Below, piece by piece: positions 7,220 through 14,797 of a stretch of 14,797 nucleotides of DNA (position 1 is its first letter; every line of letters starts with the position of its first letter). Source of the DNA: an uncultured Gemmataceae bacterium (GTDB taxonomy: Bacteria > Planctomycetota > Planctomycetia > Gemmatales > Gemmataceae); the NCBI GenBank assembly GCA_937922175.1, contig CAKZUU010000067.1, positions 1 through 14,797 of the forward strand. Reading direction: 5' to 3'. Both the position numbers and the translations under genes were made by a program. Under the pieces are notes generated by a model. It was given only the letters and a program-made list of their open reading frames with translations. It did not search any database and was not told the origin of the DNA.

Positions 7220-7732
7220 ATGACTCTGTTCACCATCGGGTACGGTTATTGGCCGCCCCATCGCCGGGTCGAGTCGATGGTTCGTGCCTTGCTGGCGGCG
7301 GACGTGAAATTAGTCGTCGACACCCGACACTCCCCCTGTGCGTCGCAGCCAAGCGGGGGCGGCCGATATGGGGCCCAGGACTGGAACCTGCAACGGGAGG
7401 ACGTTGGAATCGTCGAGGTGCTTCGTCGAGCGGGGATCGAATATCAATGGTTGGTCGAATTGGGCAATCCGCAAAAAAACGACCCGGCAATGACAATTCT
7501 CCGGCAGCATCTTGCCAGCAACGATCCACGTTGGCCTGTGAATCGAGGCTTGAAACTGCTGTGGGATCTCCTCCGTTCCGGTCCGTCTCCCCTGGCGTTG
7601 CTCTGTGCCTGCGCTGATCCGAGCCGTTGCCATCGATCGCTGATCGCCGACGAAATGGTGCGTCGTTTCGTCGAATCGACACTCCGTGTTTGCCATCTTC
7701 CGAACGGGGGAATCAGCGAAGTAGCGCACTGA
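7220..7732 (+). CDS. DUF488 family protein
   Basis: This 170-residue cytoplasmic protein matches DUF488. It has an N-terminal TIGYGYW (5-11) strand-turn, VKLVVDTRHSP (29-39) where the family has a conserved 'vDvR..P', a YQWLVELGNP block (75-84) and the family-diagnostic C-terminal cysteine motif CACADPSRCHRSLIAD (129-144). DUF488 has no firmly established biochemical role. The conserved cysteines suggest a metal site or redox chemistry, which is an inference. ATG 7220 was chosen over the 40-codon open extension because GAGGA lies just upstream and the family signature starts two residues in. The last 20 nt overlap the 3' end of the convergent cytochrome gene. Confidence 0.88.
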   Translation: MTLFTIGYGYWPPHRRVESMVRALLAADVKLVVDTRHSPCASQPSGGGRYGAQDWNLQREDVGIVEVLRRAGIEYQWLVELGNPQKNDPAMTILRQHLASNDPRWPVNRGLKLLWDLLRSGPSPLALLCACADPSRCHRSLIADEMVRRFVESTLRVCHLPNGGISEVAH

Positions 7733-9614
7733 AGGCGCGTTTCAGGTCGGCCTCATTTTTCAACCGCATCGACAGCAGCCGATCAAATTCGACCCGAGCT
7801 TCTGGTTCACGCCCCATACGGACCAGAGCCGTGAGACGAAGCATTCGTGCATCGACATTGATGGGTTCGAGCTGGATGGTACGATCGGCGGAAGCAAGAG
7901 CGAGCGACCATTCCCGCCGCTGGGCATAGAGCCGCGCTAACGACAGATGGTAACCCGGCATGACCGGGTTGATGTCGATGGCACGTTGCCAGTACGAGAT
8001 GGCCTCGTTCGCTCGTCCCAACACCGTGGCTGCCTCCGCCGCTTGCAGCAGAGATCGTTCGGAATTTGGTTGAGCGGCGAGCACCTGCTCGAAGTGACGA
8101 AGGGCCTCCGCATTTAAGTTGAGTTGACGCAGGGCCAATCCTTTCGCATGTCGAGCGACGACGTCATCGCCGTGCGATGCCAACGCCTCGTCGAGAAGCG
8201 GCATGGCCAGACGGGCGAGCGTCGAACCGGCTGTCGGCTGGTTTTCGCTGATTTCCGCAAGAACGACCCCAAGATCGCGACGAAGCGAGTCAGATAACGG
8301 CTTCGCTCGCCCACCGAAAGGCTCCAGGGGTATTTCATCTGGTTGCAGCACACGAGCCGGCGGCGGGGCAGTTCGCTCCGGTTCACGAAGAATGCGATGA
8401 TCGGTGACAGCTGTATGCGGAATGTTCGAGCTGCCGTCCTTGGACATGTGACAGTCGATGCAATTGTCCAACGACGATGTCACTCGCCGACGTTCCTCCG
8501 CTACGGCACAACCGCGATCGTGATGACATTTGAGGCACGCCGCGCGGTACCACGCCGCGCGTTCGCTCACATCAGGACGTCGATGGGGATCATGGCACGT
8601 TGTGCATTGCAGCGCCCCTCCGCTGCGTTGGTAACATCGGCTTAGATGCATCTGTTCCACCTGCCCCACCGAGCGAAAATTGGCGCGCAGCTCGGGCTTG
8701 TGCATGAAATTCGTGACGAACATCTCCAGCGGCAACCCGGGGCGAAAATCATCCATCGACCGGCCCCGCGGAAGGACGCGCCGTTCGCCCTGAAGGTGAC
8801 ATTGCTGGCAAATCGCCTCCGCCAACGACGACTCGAGGTGTTTCGGATTCACGATCGAGGTGTCCGGTCGGGATACTTGCTCCCCCGACTCTCTGACGCG
8901 AACATGCAGTTCACCGGGACCGTGGCATCGCTCGCAACCAATCGTCAGCCCTTGAAAGATCGGCGGTCGGTAGCTGTTGAGCGTCCCCTCGATGTGCTCG
9001 GTGCGATTGGCATGGCAGAACAAACAATGCGTGCCGATGACTCGATTGAAATTCAATTCCGTGTTATAACCGGGCGAGAGGTCCCAAACTTTCTGCTCGT
9101 TATACCAACTGATAGGCGATTGAAACAATCTTCCCTCGCGTTCGACCAGGTAGGTCTTCCCCCGCGTTCCGGAGCCGATCTCGAATCGAGCGTGATACTC
9201 GGCGACGGCGACCGGCTTGCCCTGAACGTTGTGTCGCTCGACGCTGTGCCAAACTTCCCCATCACGCTCGAAGACGCGGTACACGAGGTCGTCGCGCTCC
9301 AGACGAACACCCGACGACCCCGCAACCGCTCGAAGATGTGCGGGTGTCGTCTCTGCGGCCGATCGACCCATCGGGTGCTGTCTGTAGTGTTCGGCGATGT
9401 CGGCGTGGCAATCAACACACGCCGCGTCGCCGACATATTTCACCTCCGGTCGAGTGTTTAGGAAGGGAGTTGGGTAAGTCAATCGGGGATCGTCCGGAGT
9501 CGAAGTCAATGCGCTGTTCGTCGCCGCCTCGGGGGCGTGCCAGAACATCGCCATGCCGATCGCGACTAGGGTGACGACGGTGCAGGTCCCCAGGATGAAA
9601 AGAGTTCGACGCAC
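7713..9614 (-). CDS. Seven-haem cytochrome c with C-terminal TPR repeats (second of a tandem pair)
   Basis: This 633-residue protein has an N-terminal hydrophobic segment (about 4-24) serving as signal peptide or membrane anchor. Seven canonical CxxCH haem c sites lie at residues 66, 197, 227, 269, 337, 360 and 385. The first sits in YVGDAACVDCH and is followed by the QHPMGRS motif, a layout known from cytochrome c554-like multihaem proteins of planctomycetes and acidobacteria. Another recognisable block is TAVTDHRIL (401-409). Residues 480-615 form about four TPR helical pairs, suggesting partner binding in the periplasm. Two further cysteines outside CxxCH (LSRC 327, RGC 369) are shared with the neighbour. 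It is probably an electron carrier or redox enzyme of unknown substrate. The start is GTG 9614, with AAGGGG about 6 nt upstream. It follows its paralogue after 27 bp, so they are co-transcribed. Confidence 0.88.
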   Translation of the reverse strand: MRRTLFILGTCTVVTLVAIGMAMFWHAPEAATNSALTSTPDDPRLTYPTPFLNTRPEVKYVGDAACVDCHADIAEHYRQHPMGRSAAETTPAHLRAVAGSSGVRLERDDLVYRVFERDGEVWHSVERHNVQGKPVAVAEYHARFEIGSGTRGKTYLVEREGRLFQSPISWYNEQKVWDLSPGYNTELNFNRVIGTHCLFCHANRTEHIEGTLNSYRPPIFQGLTIGCERCHGPGELHVRVRESGEQVSRPDTSIVNPKHLESSLAEAICQQCHLQGERRVLPRGRSMDDFRPGLPLEMFVTNFMHKPELRANFRSVGQVEQMHLSRCYQRSGGALQCTTCHDPHRRPDVSERAAWYRAACLKCHHDRGCAVAEERRRVTSSLDNCIDCHMSKDGSSNIPHTAVTDHRILREPERTAPPPARVLQPDEIPLEPFGGRAKPLSDSLRRDLGVVLAEISENQPTAGSTLARLAMPLLDEALASHGDDVVARHAKGLALRQLNLNAEALRHFEQVLAAQPNSERSLLQAAEAATVLGRANEAISYWQRAIDINPVMPGYHLSLARLYAQRREWSLALASADRTIQLEPINVDARMLRLTALVRMGREPEARVEFDRLLSMRLKNEADLKRAFSALLR

Positions 9615-9641
9615 AGAAGGCCCCTTCAGCAGCAGATGCCG

Positions 9642-11531
9642 TCACGGGAGTCGTTCGGCGAATTGACGACGCAGCTCCGCTTCATTGGCCGGCCGTAATA
9701 ACAAAAGTCGAGAAAACTCTTCCTTCGCCTTCGACATCTCGCCCAGACGCCACAAACATGTTACCCGCAAAACGCGCGCTTCGGGATTGACCGGCTCCAG
9801 TTCAATGATTTGGTCGGCGGCCCGAAGCGCGTCCGACCATCGCCCCAACCGGGCCAGCACTCGCGCCCGACCCAGGCGGTACGACGGTGCCTCCGGATTC
9901 ATTTCGATGGCGGCTTGCCATTTCGTCGCGGCGAGTGTCAGTTGCCCTTGGCTTTCGTACAGCTCGGCGATTTCCGTCAGGGCCATCTCCGAACGAGGCC
10001 GCTTCGACAAAACATACTCCAAAGCCGTGATGGCTTCGCCGACTTGTCCCAAGCGCCGATGGGCTTCGGCGCGGGCCTCCCATGCCGACAGATCGTCCGG
10101 ACGTTCGGTCGTTGCCGGTATCAGTCGCTCCAGCGCCATCCGCGCGAGAGTTTCCAATCGCTGGGGGTCGGCAGTGGCGATTCGTGCCAGGGCGATTCCC
10201 AAATCGCGTCGCAACCGGTGCTCAGGAATCTCGGCGAAAGGATGCAACGGCGATTCCCCCGGCGCGAGCGGTCGAGTCGAACGATCCGGACCGTTGTCGG
10301 GGTGTCGAAGGATTCGATGATCGGTGACGGCCACGTGCAGAATATTGCGGCTTCCCTCCTTCGGCATATGACATGCCATGCAACTGTCGTCGGGCTGTCG
10401 TCGGTGCCGCTCCGCGGCAGGCAAAGTACAGCCACGCTCCTGATGACACGAAAGACAGCGCGAACGGTAAAATGTTATTCGTTCGTCGGGCCGGGGCTGC
10501 CGGTGCGGATCGTGACAATTGGTGCAACCCAACATCCCACCGCTGCCCTGAAAGCAGCGGCTTAACTGCATCTGCTCCACCTGGCTGACCGTCCGATAAC
10601 TGGGACGCAATTCGGGTGGTCGAACGAAGATGGTCCAGAAGAACTCGAGCGGCAATCCCGGGCGAAAATCGAACGGATGGCGTCCCTCGGCCAGGACGCG
10701 CTCTTCGCCTTTTAAGTGACATTGTTGGCAAATGGCGGCGGCCAACTTCGGCTCCAAGTGGGCCGGGTTCACGATGGAGAAATCAGGTCGGCGTACTCGC
10801 TCCCCCGATTCATGACGTCTCACATGAAGTTCACCGGGACCGTGACATCTTTCACAGCCGATACCCTCGCCACGAAAGACCGGCGGCTCGTAAGTGTTGA
10901 TCGTCCCCTCCTGATGCTCGACGCGATTGGCGTGACAGATCAGGCAACCAGCGACGATCGGCCGACTGAAATGCAAATGCTCGGGATGCTCCGGCGCCAG
11001 ATCCCATTGGCCCGTCTGCTTGTACCAACTGATCGGGGAGGTAAACACACGGCCGTCGCGCTCGAGAAGAAAGGCACGACCCCGGGTACCCGAGCCGAGA
11101 GCATATTTCACCTCTCTCTCGATTCCCGCAACGACTCCGCCATCTCTGGCCAATCTTTCTTCAACGTGGAACACTTTTCCAGCCCGCGACACAACGCGAT
11201 AACGGTAGCCTTGACGCGCGAATTGCACTCCAACTCCGGCATCGTGCGGATCAACAGGTGCTAGCGCTCGCCCCATCGGATGCTGTTGATACTGTTTGGC
11301 GATGTCGTGGTGACACTCGGCACAGACGGCATTGCCCACGTACTGCACCGTCGGTCGAACATTTTCGAAAGGCGTCTCAAAGCTGAGGCGCGGATCATCG
11401 GCGTGATTGGCGACCAGGGGACCATCAATCGGTACTGTCGGCATTTGGCGATTCTCCCGGAACCAGGTGAGAATCCCGACAGCACCCACGAGGACGACCA
11501 ACCCGAGAACCGACAACCCAACGCGGGACAT
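9642..11531 (-). CDS. Seven-haem cytochrome c with C-terminal TPR repeats (first of a tandem pair)
   Basis: This 629-residue protein has an N-terminal hydrophobic anchor or signal (MSRVGLSVLGLVVLVGAVGI). CxxCH sites lie at 70, 196, 226, 268, 336, 359 and 384, nearly the same spacing as the downstream paralogue. It has QHPMGR after haem 1, SPISWYKQ (165-172), AVTDHRILR (401-409) and a TPR region (about 480-615). In the block from GCERCH to DPHRQP, 88 of 122 aligned residues are identical to the paralogue by hand count. The C-terminal halves and the segment between haems 1 and 2 have diverged more. Haem attachment must happen outside the cytoplasm, and the system II synthetase encoded just upstream fits that need. 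I chose ATG 11531 because GGTGATC, which matches the extended anti-Shine-Dalgarno complement, ends 3 nt before it. GTG 11540 is the alternative and adds three residues. Confidence 0.88.
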   Translation of the reverse strand: MSRVGLSVLGLVVLVGAVGILTWFRENRQMPTVPIDGPLVANHADDPRLSFETPFENVRPTVQYVGNAVCAECHHDIAKQYQQHPMGRALAPVDPHDAGVGVQFARQGYRYRVVSRAGKVFHVEERLARDGGVVAGIEREVKYALGSGTRGRAFLLERDGRVFTSPISWYKQTGQWDLAPEHPEHLHFSRPIVAGCLICHANRVEHQEGTINTYEPPVFRGEGIGCERCHGPGELHVRRHESGERVRRPDFSIVNPAHLEPKLAAAICQQCHLKGEERVLAEGRHPFDFRPGLPLEFFWTIFVRPPELRPSYRTVSQVEQMQLSRCFQGSGGMLGCTNCHDPHRQPRPDERITFYRSRCLSCHQERGCTLPAAERHRRQPDDSCMACHMPKEGSRNILHVAVTDHRILRHPDNGPDRSTRPLAPGESPLHPFAEIPEHRLRRDLGIALARIATADPQRLETLARMALERLIPATTERPDDLSAWEARAEAHRRLGQVGEAITALEYVLSKRPRSEMALTEIAELYESQGQLTLAATKWQAAIEMNPEAPSYRLGRARVLARLGRWSDALRAADQIIELEPVNPEARVLRVTCLWRLGEMSKAKEEFSRLLLLRPANEAELRRQFAERLP

Positions 11532-11630
11532 GGTGATCACCGCTCGTCGCTGATTTCACGGTCGCGGGGGAGACATCGAAACAGCGATGCCCGAGGTCTG
11601 CCACGGTTCCGCGTTGTTCTCCACCTTTTG

Positions 11631-14600
11631 TCAGGCCCCTGTCGCTGGCTGGGTGGGCCGGAAAAAAGTCTCGCTCAAGCGCGGTAAAACCGCTCCGACA
11701 ACCGCAAACAGCAAACTGACCGAAGAGACGCTCACGATCATATAAAAGAGTTCGTTGCTGAAACCATAGGAGTGGAGGCCGACGCCGAGCATATTCGTCC
11801 CGAACCACGACCAGGTGGTGACGACGTTGCCTAAGACGGCGAGGACTGCGATGCCGTGAGCCTTGACGAGTCCGGCCCAACGAGCATGCAGGATCAGGGC
11901 GTTCCAGATCACGACAAGGACGGCCCCGTTTTCTTTGGGGTCCCAGCCCCAAAATCGCCCCCATGATTGATCAGCCCAGATGCCCCCCAGGACCGTGCCG
12001 ATAAAGCTTAACATGGTAGCGAAACACACCACACCGTAAAGCATCCGACTCAATGATTTCAACCAAGGCGTCTCATCCGACACGCGTTCGAGCTTCGGCG
12101 GCGTCGGGCGAAGAACTCGGATTCCCAACGCGGCGAGATACACCATGCCCATCACTCCCGCGACGAACGATGCCACGTAGCCGAACGTGATCGTCGTGAC
12201 ATGGGTCGCAAGCCAGAAATTGGTGTCGAGAACAGCTTGCATCATTTCGAGGGTGTCGCCGGTGGTTTTACTGAGGTAATGCGCGATCAAGCAAGTGCAA
12301 AAGCCGATCAAACTGCCGACGAGACTGGCCACGCCATAAGCATAAATCGCCTCGAGAATGATACTCAGCAGCACCGCACCCCAGCCGATGAAGACCGCGG
12401 AGGAGTAGAGGTTCGTGACCGGAGGCCGACCCTGAATGTACATGCGCAGCCCAAGACCAAGGGAATGGACGACGAAGGCGACGACCAGAAGTGCGAGCGC
12501 CGGCCAACGTGCGGTCTTCGACCAATTCGGTGCCGATGCCCAGAGCAAGAAGCCGATCAAGCACAGAACGCCCGTTACGACGTAGATTCCCATCGACTGA
12601 TAAAAGGGCGCAAACCGATTGTAGAACAGTTCTCCCTTTGTTTTGGTCAAAGCCTTTGCGGGAATGCTGTGAGGGATCTCAGAGAACCGAGTTAACTCAG
12701 TGTTGAATCGGTCGACATCTCCCGCGCGGTACGCGTCACGGAGAGCGATCCAATCTCGGGTCAAGTCATCCGACGCCAGACGTTGCTCCAGTTCGTTCTC
12801 GATCTCGCCTTGCAATTCCCGAGTCAGTTGATCGCGTTTTTCGGTACTGAGGTTTCGCAACTGCTCGTCGGTCAATTGATGCCGTTGGAGCAATCGGCTT
12901 CGCACCGATTCATGGACGAGACGGCGGGTCGCGACGTCGTCCATGATCTCACGCTTGCGGTCATACAGGGAGGTCCACTTTTTCCCCTCCTCCCGCGGCG
13001 GGATCGTGAGGATCGCCGAACGACGAACGCGGACAAATTCACTGAGTTTGCCGCTCAGTTCCAGCAGCCGGACCTGATACTTGTCACGCTTTTCCTTCGG
13101 GGTTTCCCGCGCCCGGTCGACTTCGGTTTCAAGTTGAGACCAGCGATCGTAGAACTCCTTCAGAGCGTAGCGAAAGCCGCTGCGTGGCTGCAATCCGAGC
13201 ATCTGAACAACCTGATCGTTGTCGATCCGGAAGACAGGCGCCTCCCATGCGGGGCCAACGCGAAGTTGCTCGGTTGCCTCGGTGGATGACCAATCCGTGA
13301 GGAGGACGTCGGCAAACCAAGTGATCGCGGGATATTTCTTGCCGTCCGCCCCTTCGTATTCCTCGCCGCCACTGAGGATCCGCAGTGTTGTGCGAGCAGC
13401 GGTGTCCATCGGTTGGACGCGGCCACCATTGAGCACCGGAAGACGTCGGAATCGTTCGAGGTCGAAGCCTCGATGATTCGCCCGGTCCGAGCGCGATGCT
13501 GCCCCGCCGAGATACAAGCCGAACACCAGCACCAACACCAGACTCAACACACTCGCAACGCGCGACGAACGAAGATTGCCCCGCTCACTCGCCACACCGG
13601 GCGACTCCCACAAGTTTCTCGGATTGCTGCTCGTGGATTGGTTCTCAAGGCGGGTGCGTCGGAGGAAAGTGACCAGTCCGATGCCGAAATGAACCAGGAA
13701 CCCCACGGAAATAACAATGCATGATATATACGGGATGAGCCAACCGGGGTTGTCGACAACCTGCAAGATCGTCCCGCGAACGCCCTCGGTCCTGGGATCG
13801 AGATAGCCTGATTGGAAGAAGGTTTTGCCTCGGTATCGCAGCGGGGCATTCATGTAGATTTCGATTTCCCGCTCGATCTGTTGTTCTGGATCGCTCAGGC
13901 GAATATGGCTCCGAAAGTCTCGCGGCTTATCGGTTCCCTCGTAGACGTCGTGGGTGAACTTGGTCAGATGCAGCGAATACGGCAAATATTGCCGCTTGAA
14001 CCGCAGCATCATCTCGTAAGGTCGGCCCGCGAAATCGACGCGCTGCTCCGAGCGGCGGAGCACGGTGGTCAGAAGCCAAGTTCCCAGGTCGGCTCCTGAC
14101 GAGCGATCCGTGAGCCGGACGATGACCGAGGGGGTATCCACGGTTTGTTCCGGGTCGGTCCCGGAGACGACCGGTCGTTCCTGGATGACGACATCCCGAC
14201 CGTAACCCCGAGAGGCCTCGGGCTTATAGTTTGCCGGAGGACGATCCAGCAAGGCCGAGTTGGGCCAATATTTGAGGACCTCGACATCGACGGGAAGGGA
14301 TGGGTCGCTGATACGTTGCCCCGGCTTCAATCGCGAGCCAGGAATCACCGCCACTCGGTCAAAGCGAGGATCTGATAGATCGACAAATGCGAGTTCGACC
14401 GAGCGGTAATCCTCCAAATGCGAGGCGGTTTTACCCTCTTCGATCCGCATCCGGTACTCTTCGGCCCGTTCGCGGGTGACGGCCTCTCCGAGAAGCATCA
14501 AGACCAAACCGCCGTGAATGAGCCATACCCCGCTGCGTTTGAATAACTCCCGGACGATCTCGCCTCGAGTGGCATTCGGCCGGGTGACGGTGCGCTTGAA

Positions 14601-14797
14601 AGAAGCCCCGAAGCGAACGATGTGTGCGGCCGTCAAGTTCAAAAGAAGAAGCAGTGCCAGAGTTTTGCCGCCGATAAATGGAAATCCGAAGTCGTTCGAC
14701 CAGCTCTCGGACGACTCCCAGAGGAACCGCGGAATCAGGTCCTTGAAGGGGACCCATACCCAAAGCGACCAGAAATATTTGTCCACGACTTGCCAGA
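11631..14797 (-). CDS. ResB-CcsA fusion, system II cytochrome c synthetase (5' end beyond window)
   Basis: The visible 1,054 codons run open to the window edge. A GTG at 14786 is unlikely to be the start, because the preceding in-frame residues WQV continue the ResB pattern ahead of DKYFWSLWVWVPF, and the usual first membrane helix is missing. Counting from that GTG, the ResB half shows membrane segments at about 40-57 and 87-101 (SGVWLIHGGLVLMLLGE), a periplasmic domain at 105-345 and another helix at 350-375. After a further helix at 410-430 comes a charged helical periplasmic segment (435-725) opening with LPVLNGGRVQPMDTAAR. The CcsA half (730-1040) has about eight helices and the haem-handling WWD-type motif WGRFWGWDPKEN (942-953). 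Candidate haem-ligand histidines are 774, 862 and 1005. The protein moves haem outward and attaches it to CxxCH cysteines. The first cytochrome gene starts about 100 bp downstream. Confidence 0.92.
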   Translation of the reverse strand, partial: WQVVDKYFWSLWVWVPFKDLIPRFLWESSESWSNDFGFPFIGGKTLALLLLLNLTAAHIVRFGASFKRTVTRPNATRGEIVRELFKRSGVWLIHGGLVLMLLGEAVTRERAEEYRMRIEEGKTASHLEDYRSVELAFVDLSDPRFDRVAVIPGSRLKPGQRISDPSLPVDVEVLKYWPNSALLDRPPANYKPEASRGYGRDVVIQERPVVSGTDPEQTVDTPSVIVRLTDRSSGADLGTWLLTTVLRRSEQRVDFAGRPYEMMLRFKRQYLPYSLHLTKFTHDVYEGTDKPRDFRSHIRLSDPEQQIEREIEIYMNAPLRYRGKTFFQSGYLDPRTEGVRGTILQVVDNPGWLIPYISCIVISVGFLVHFGIGLVTFLRRTRLENQSTSSNPRNLWESPGVASERGNLRSSRVASVLSLVLVLVFGLYLGGAASRSDRANHRGFDLERFRRLPVLNGGRVQPMDTAARTTLRILSGGEEYEGADGKKYPAITWFADVLLTDWSSTEATEQLRVGPAWEAPVFRIDNDQVVQMLGLQPRSGFRYALKEFYDRWSQLETEVDRARETPKEKRDKYQVRLLELSGKLSEFVRVRRSAILTIPPREEGKKWTSLYDRKREIMDDVATRRLVHESVRSRLLQRHQLTDEQLRNLSTEKRDQLTRELQGEIENELEQRLASDDLTRDWIALRDAYRAGDVDRFNTELTRFSEIPHSIPAKALTKTKGELFYNRFAPFYQSMGIYVVTGVLCLIGFLLWASAPNWSKTARWPALALLVVAFVVHSLGLGLRMYIQGRPPVTNLYSSAVFIGWGAVLLSIILEAIYAYGVASLVGSLIGFCTCLIAHYLSKTTGDTLEMMQAVLDTNFWLATHVTTITFGYVASFVAGVMGMVYLAALGIRVLRPTPPKLERVSDETPWLKSLSRMLYGVVCFATMLSFIGTVLGGIWADQSWGRFWGWDPKENGAVLVVIWNALILHARWAGLVKAHGIAVLAVLGNVVTTWSWFGTNMLGVGLHSYGFSNELFYMIVSVSSVSLLFAVVGAVLPRLSETFFRPTQPATGA

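Noticed and set aside
8646..9461. 271-codon plus-strand open frame
   Set aside because: It is antisense to the haem-binding region of the cytochrome gene, whose seven CxxCH sites fix the true reading frame.
11541..11630. Small gene or terminator between the ResB-CcsA and cytochrome genes
   Set aside because: I found no open frame with a ribosome-binding site and only a 5-bp hairpin (11574-11589) without a T-run.
14786..14786. GTG at 14786 as the start of the ResB-CcsA gene
   Set aside because: The frame stays open to the window edge, the three residues before it (WQV) fit the ResB pattern, and the expected first membrane helix would be lost. The gene more likely starts outside the window.

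Overview
The window looks like a chromosomal stretch from a planctomycete-like bacterium. This is inferred from gene content, not from a marker gene. The clues are a DUF4058 protein, an internalin-type 22-residue LRR protein, a six-blade PD40/TolB-like propeller, a ceramidase-N-domain-like protein, a Tat-exported SMP-30 protein, a single-chain ResB-CcsA (system II) cytochrome c synthetase, and multiheme cytochromes with C-terminal TPR repeats. The DNA is moderately GC-rich. I see no tRNA, rRNA, IS element, phage gene or CRISPR array. Coding density is high, and no gene-free stretch exceeds about 190 bp.

Layout, left to right. (1) 1-1769, minus strand: an LRR protein (954-1769), then DUF4058 (120-824), then, 6 bp after its stop, the start of a gene cut by the window edge (1-113) that resembles DUF4416. 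(2) 1874-2734, plus strand: an exported PD40 beta-propeller protein, divergent from the LRR gene across 104 bp. (3) 2920-7069, minus strand, read from the right: SMP-30/gluconolactonase-like protein (Tat signal), thioredoxin-like WCGDC protein, D-2-hydroxyacid dehydrogenase (glyoxylate reductase type), and ceramidase-like protein. The last two are separated by one base and are probably translationally coupled. (4) 7220-7732, plus strand: a DUF488 protein whose 3' end overlaps the next gene tail to tail by 20 nt. (5) 7713-14797, minus strand: a ResB-CcsA fusion (5' end outside the window), followed by two tandem paralogous seven-haem cytochromes, each fused to TPR repeats.

The most coherent functional unit is region 5. 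A system II haem lyase is encoded directly ahead of two exported proteins that each need seven covalent haems. The pair therefore looks like a duplicated periplasmic electron-transfer or redox module made together with its maturation machine. The substrate and redox partners cannot be read from the sequence. Region 3 groups a sugar-lactone-type hydrolase, a hydroxyacid dehydrogenase, a thioredoxin and a ceramidase-like exported hydrolase. Co-transcription is likely for the tightly spaced members, but no shared pathway can be proven.
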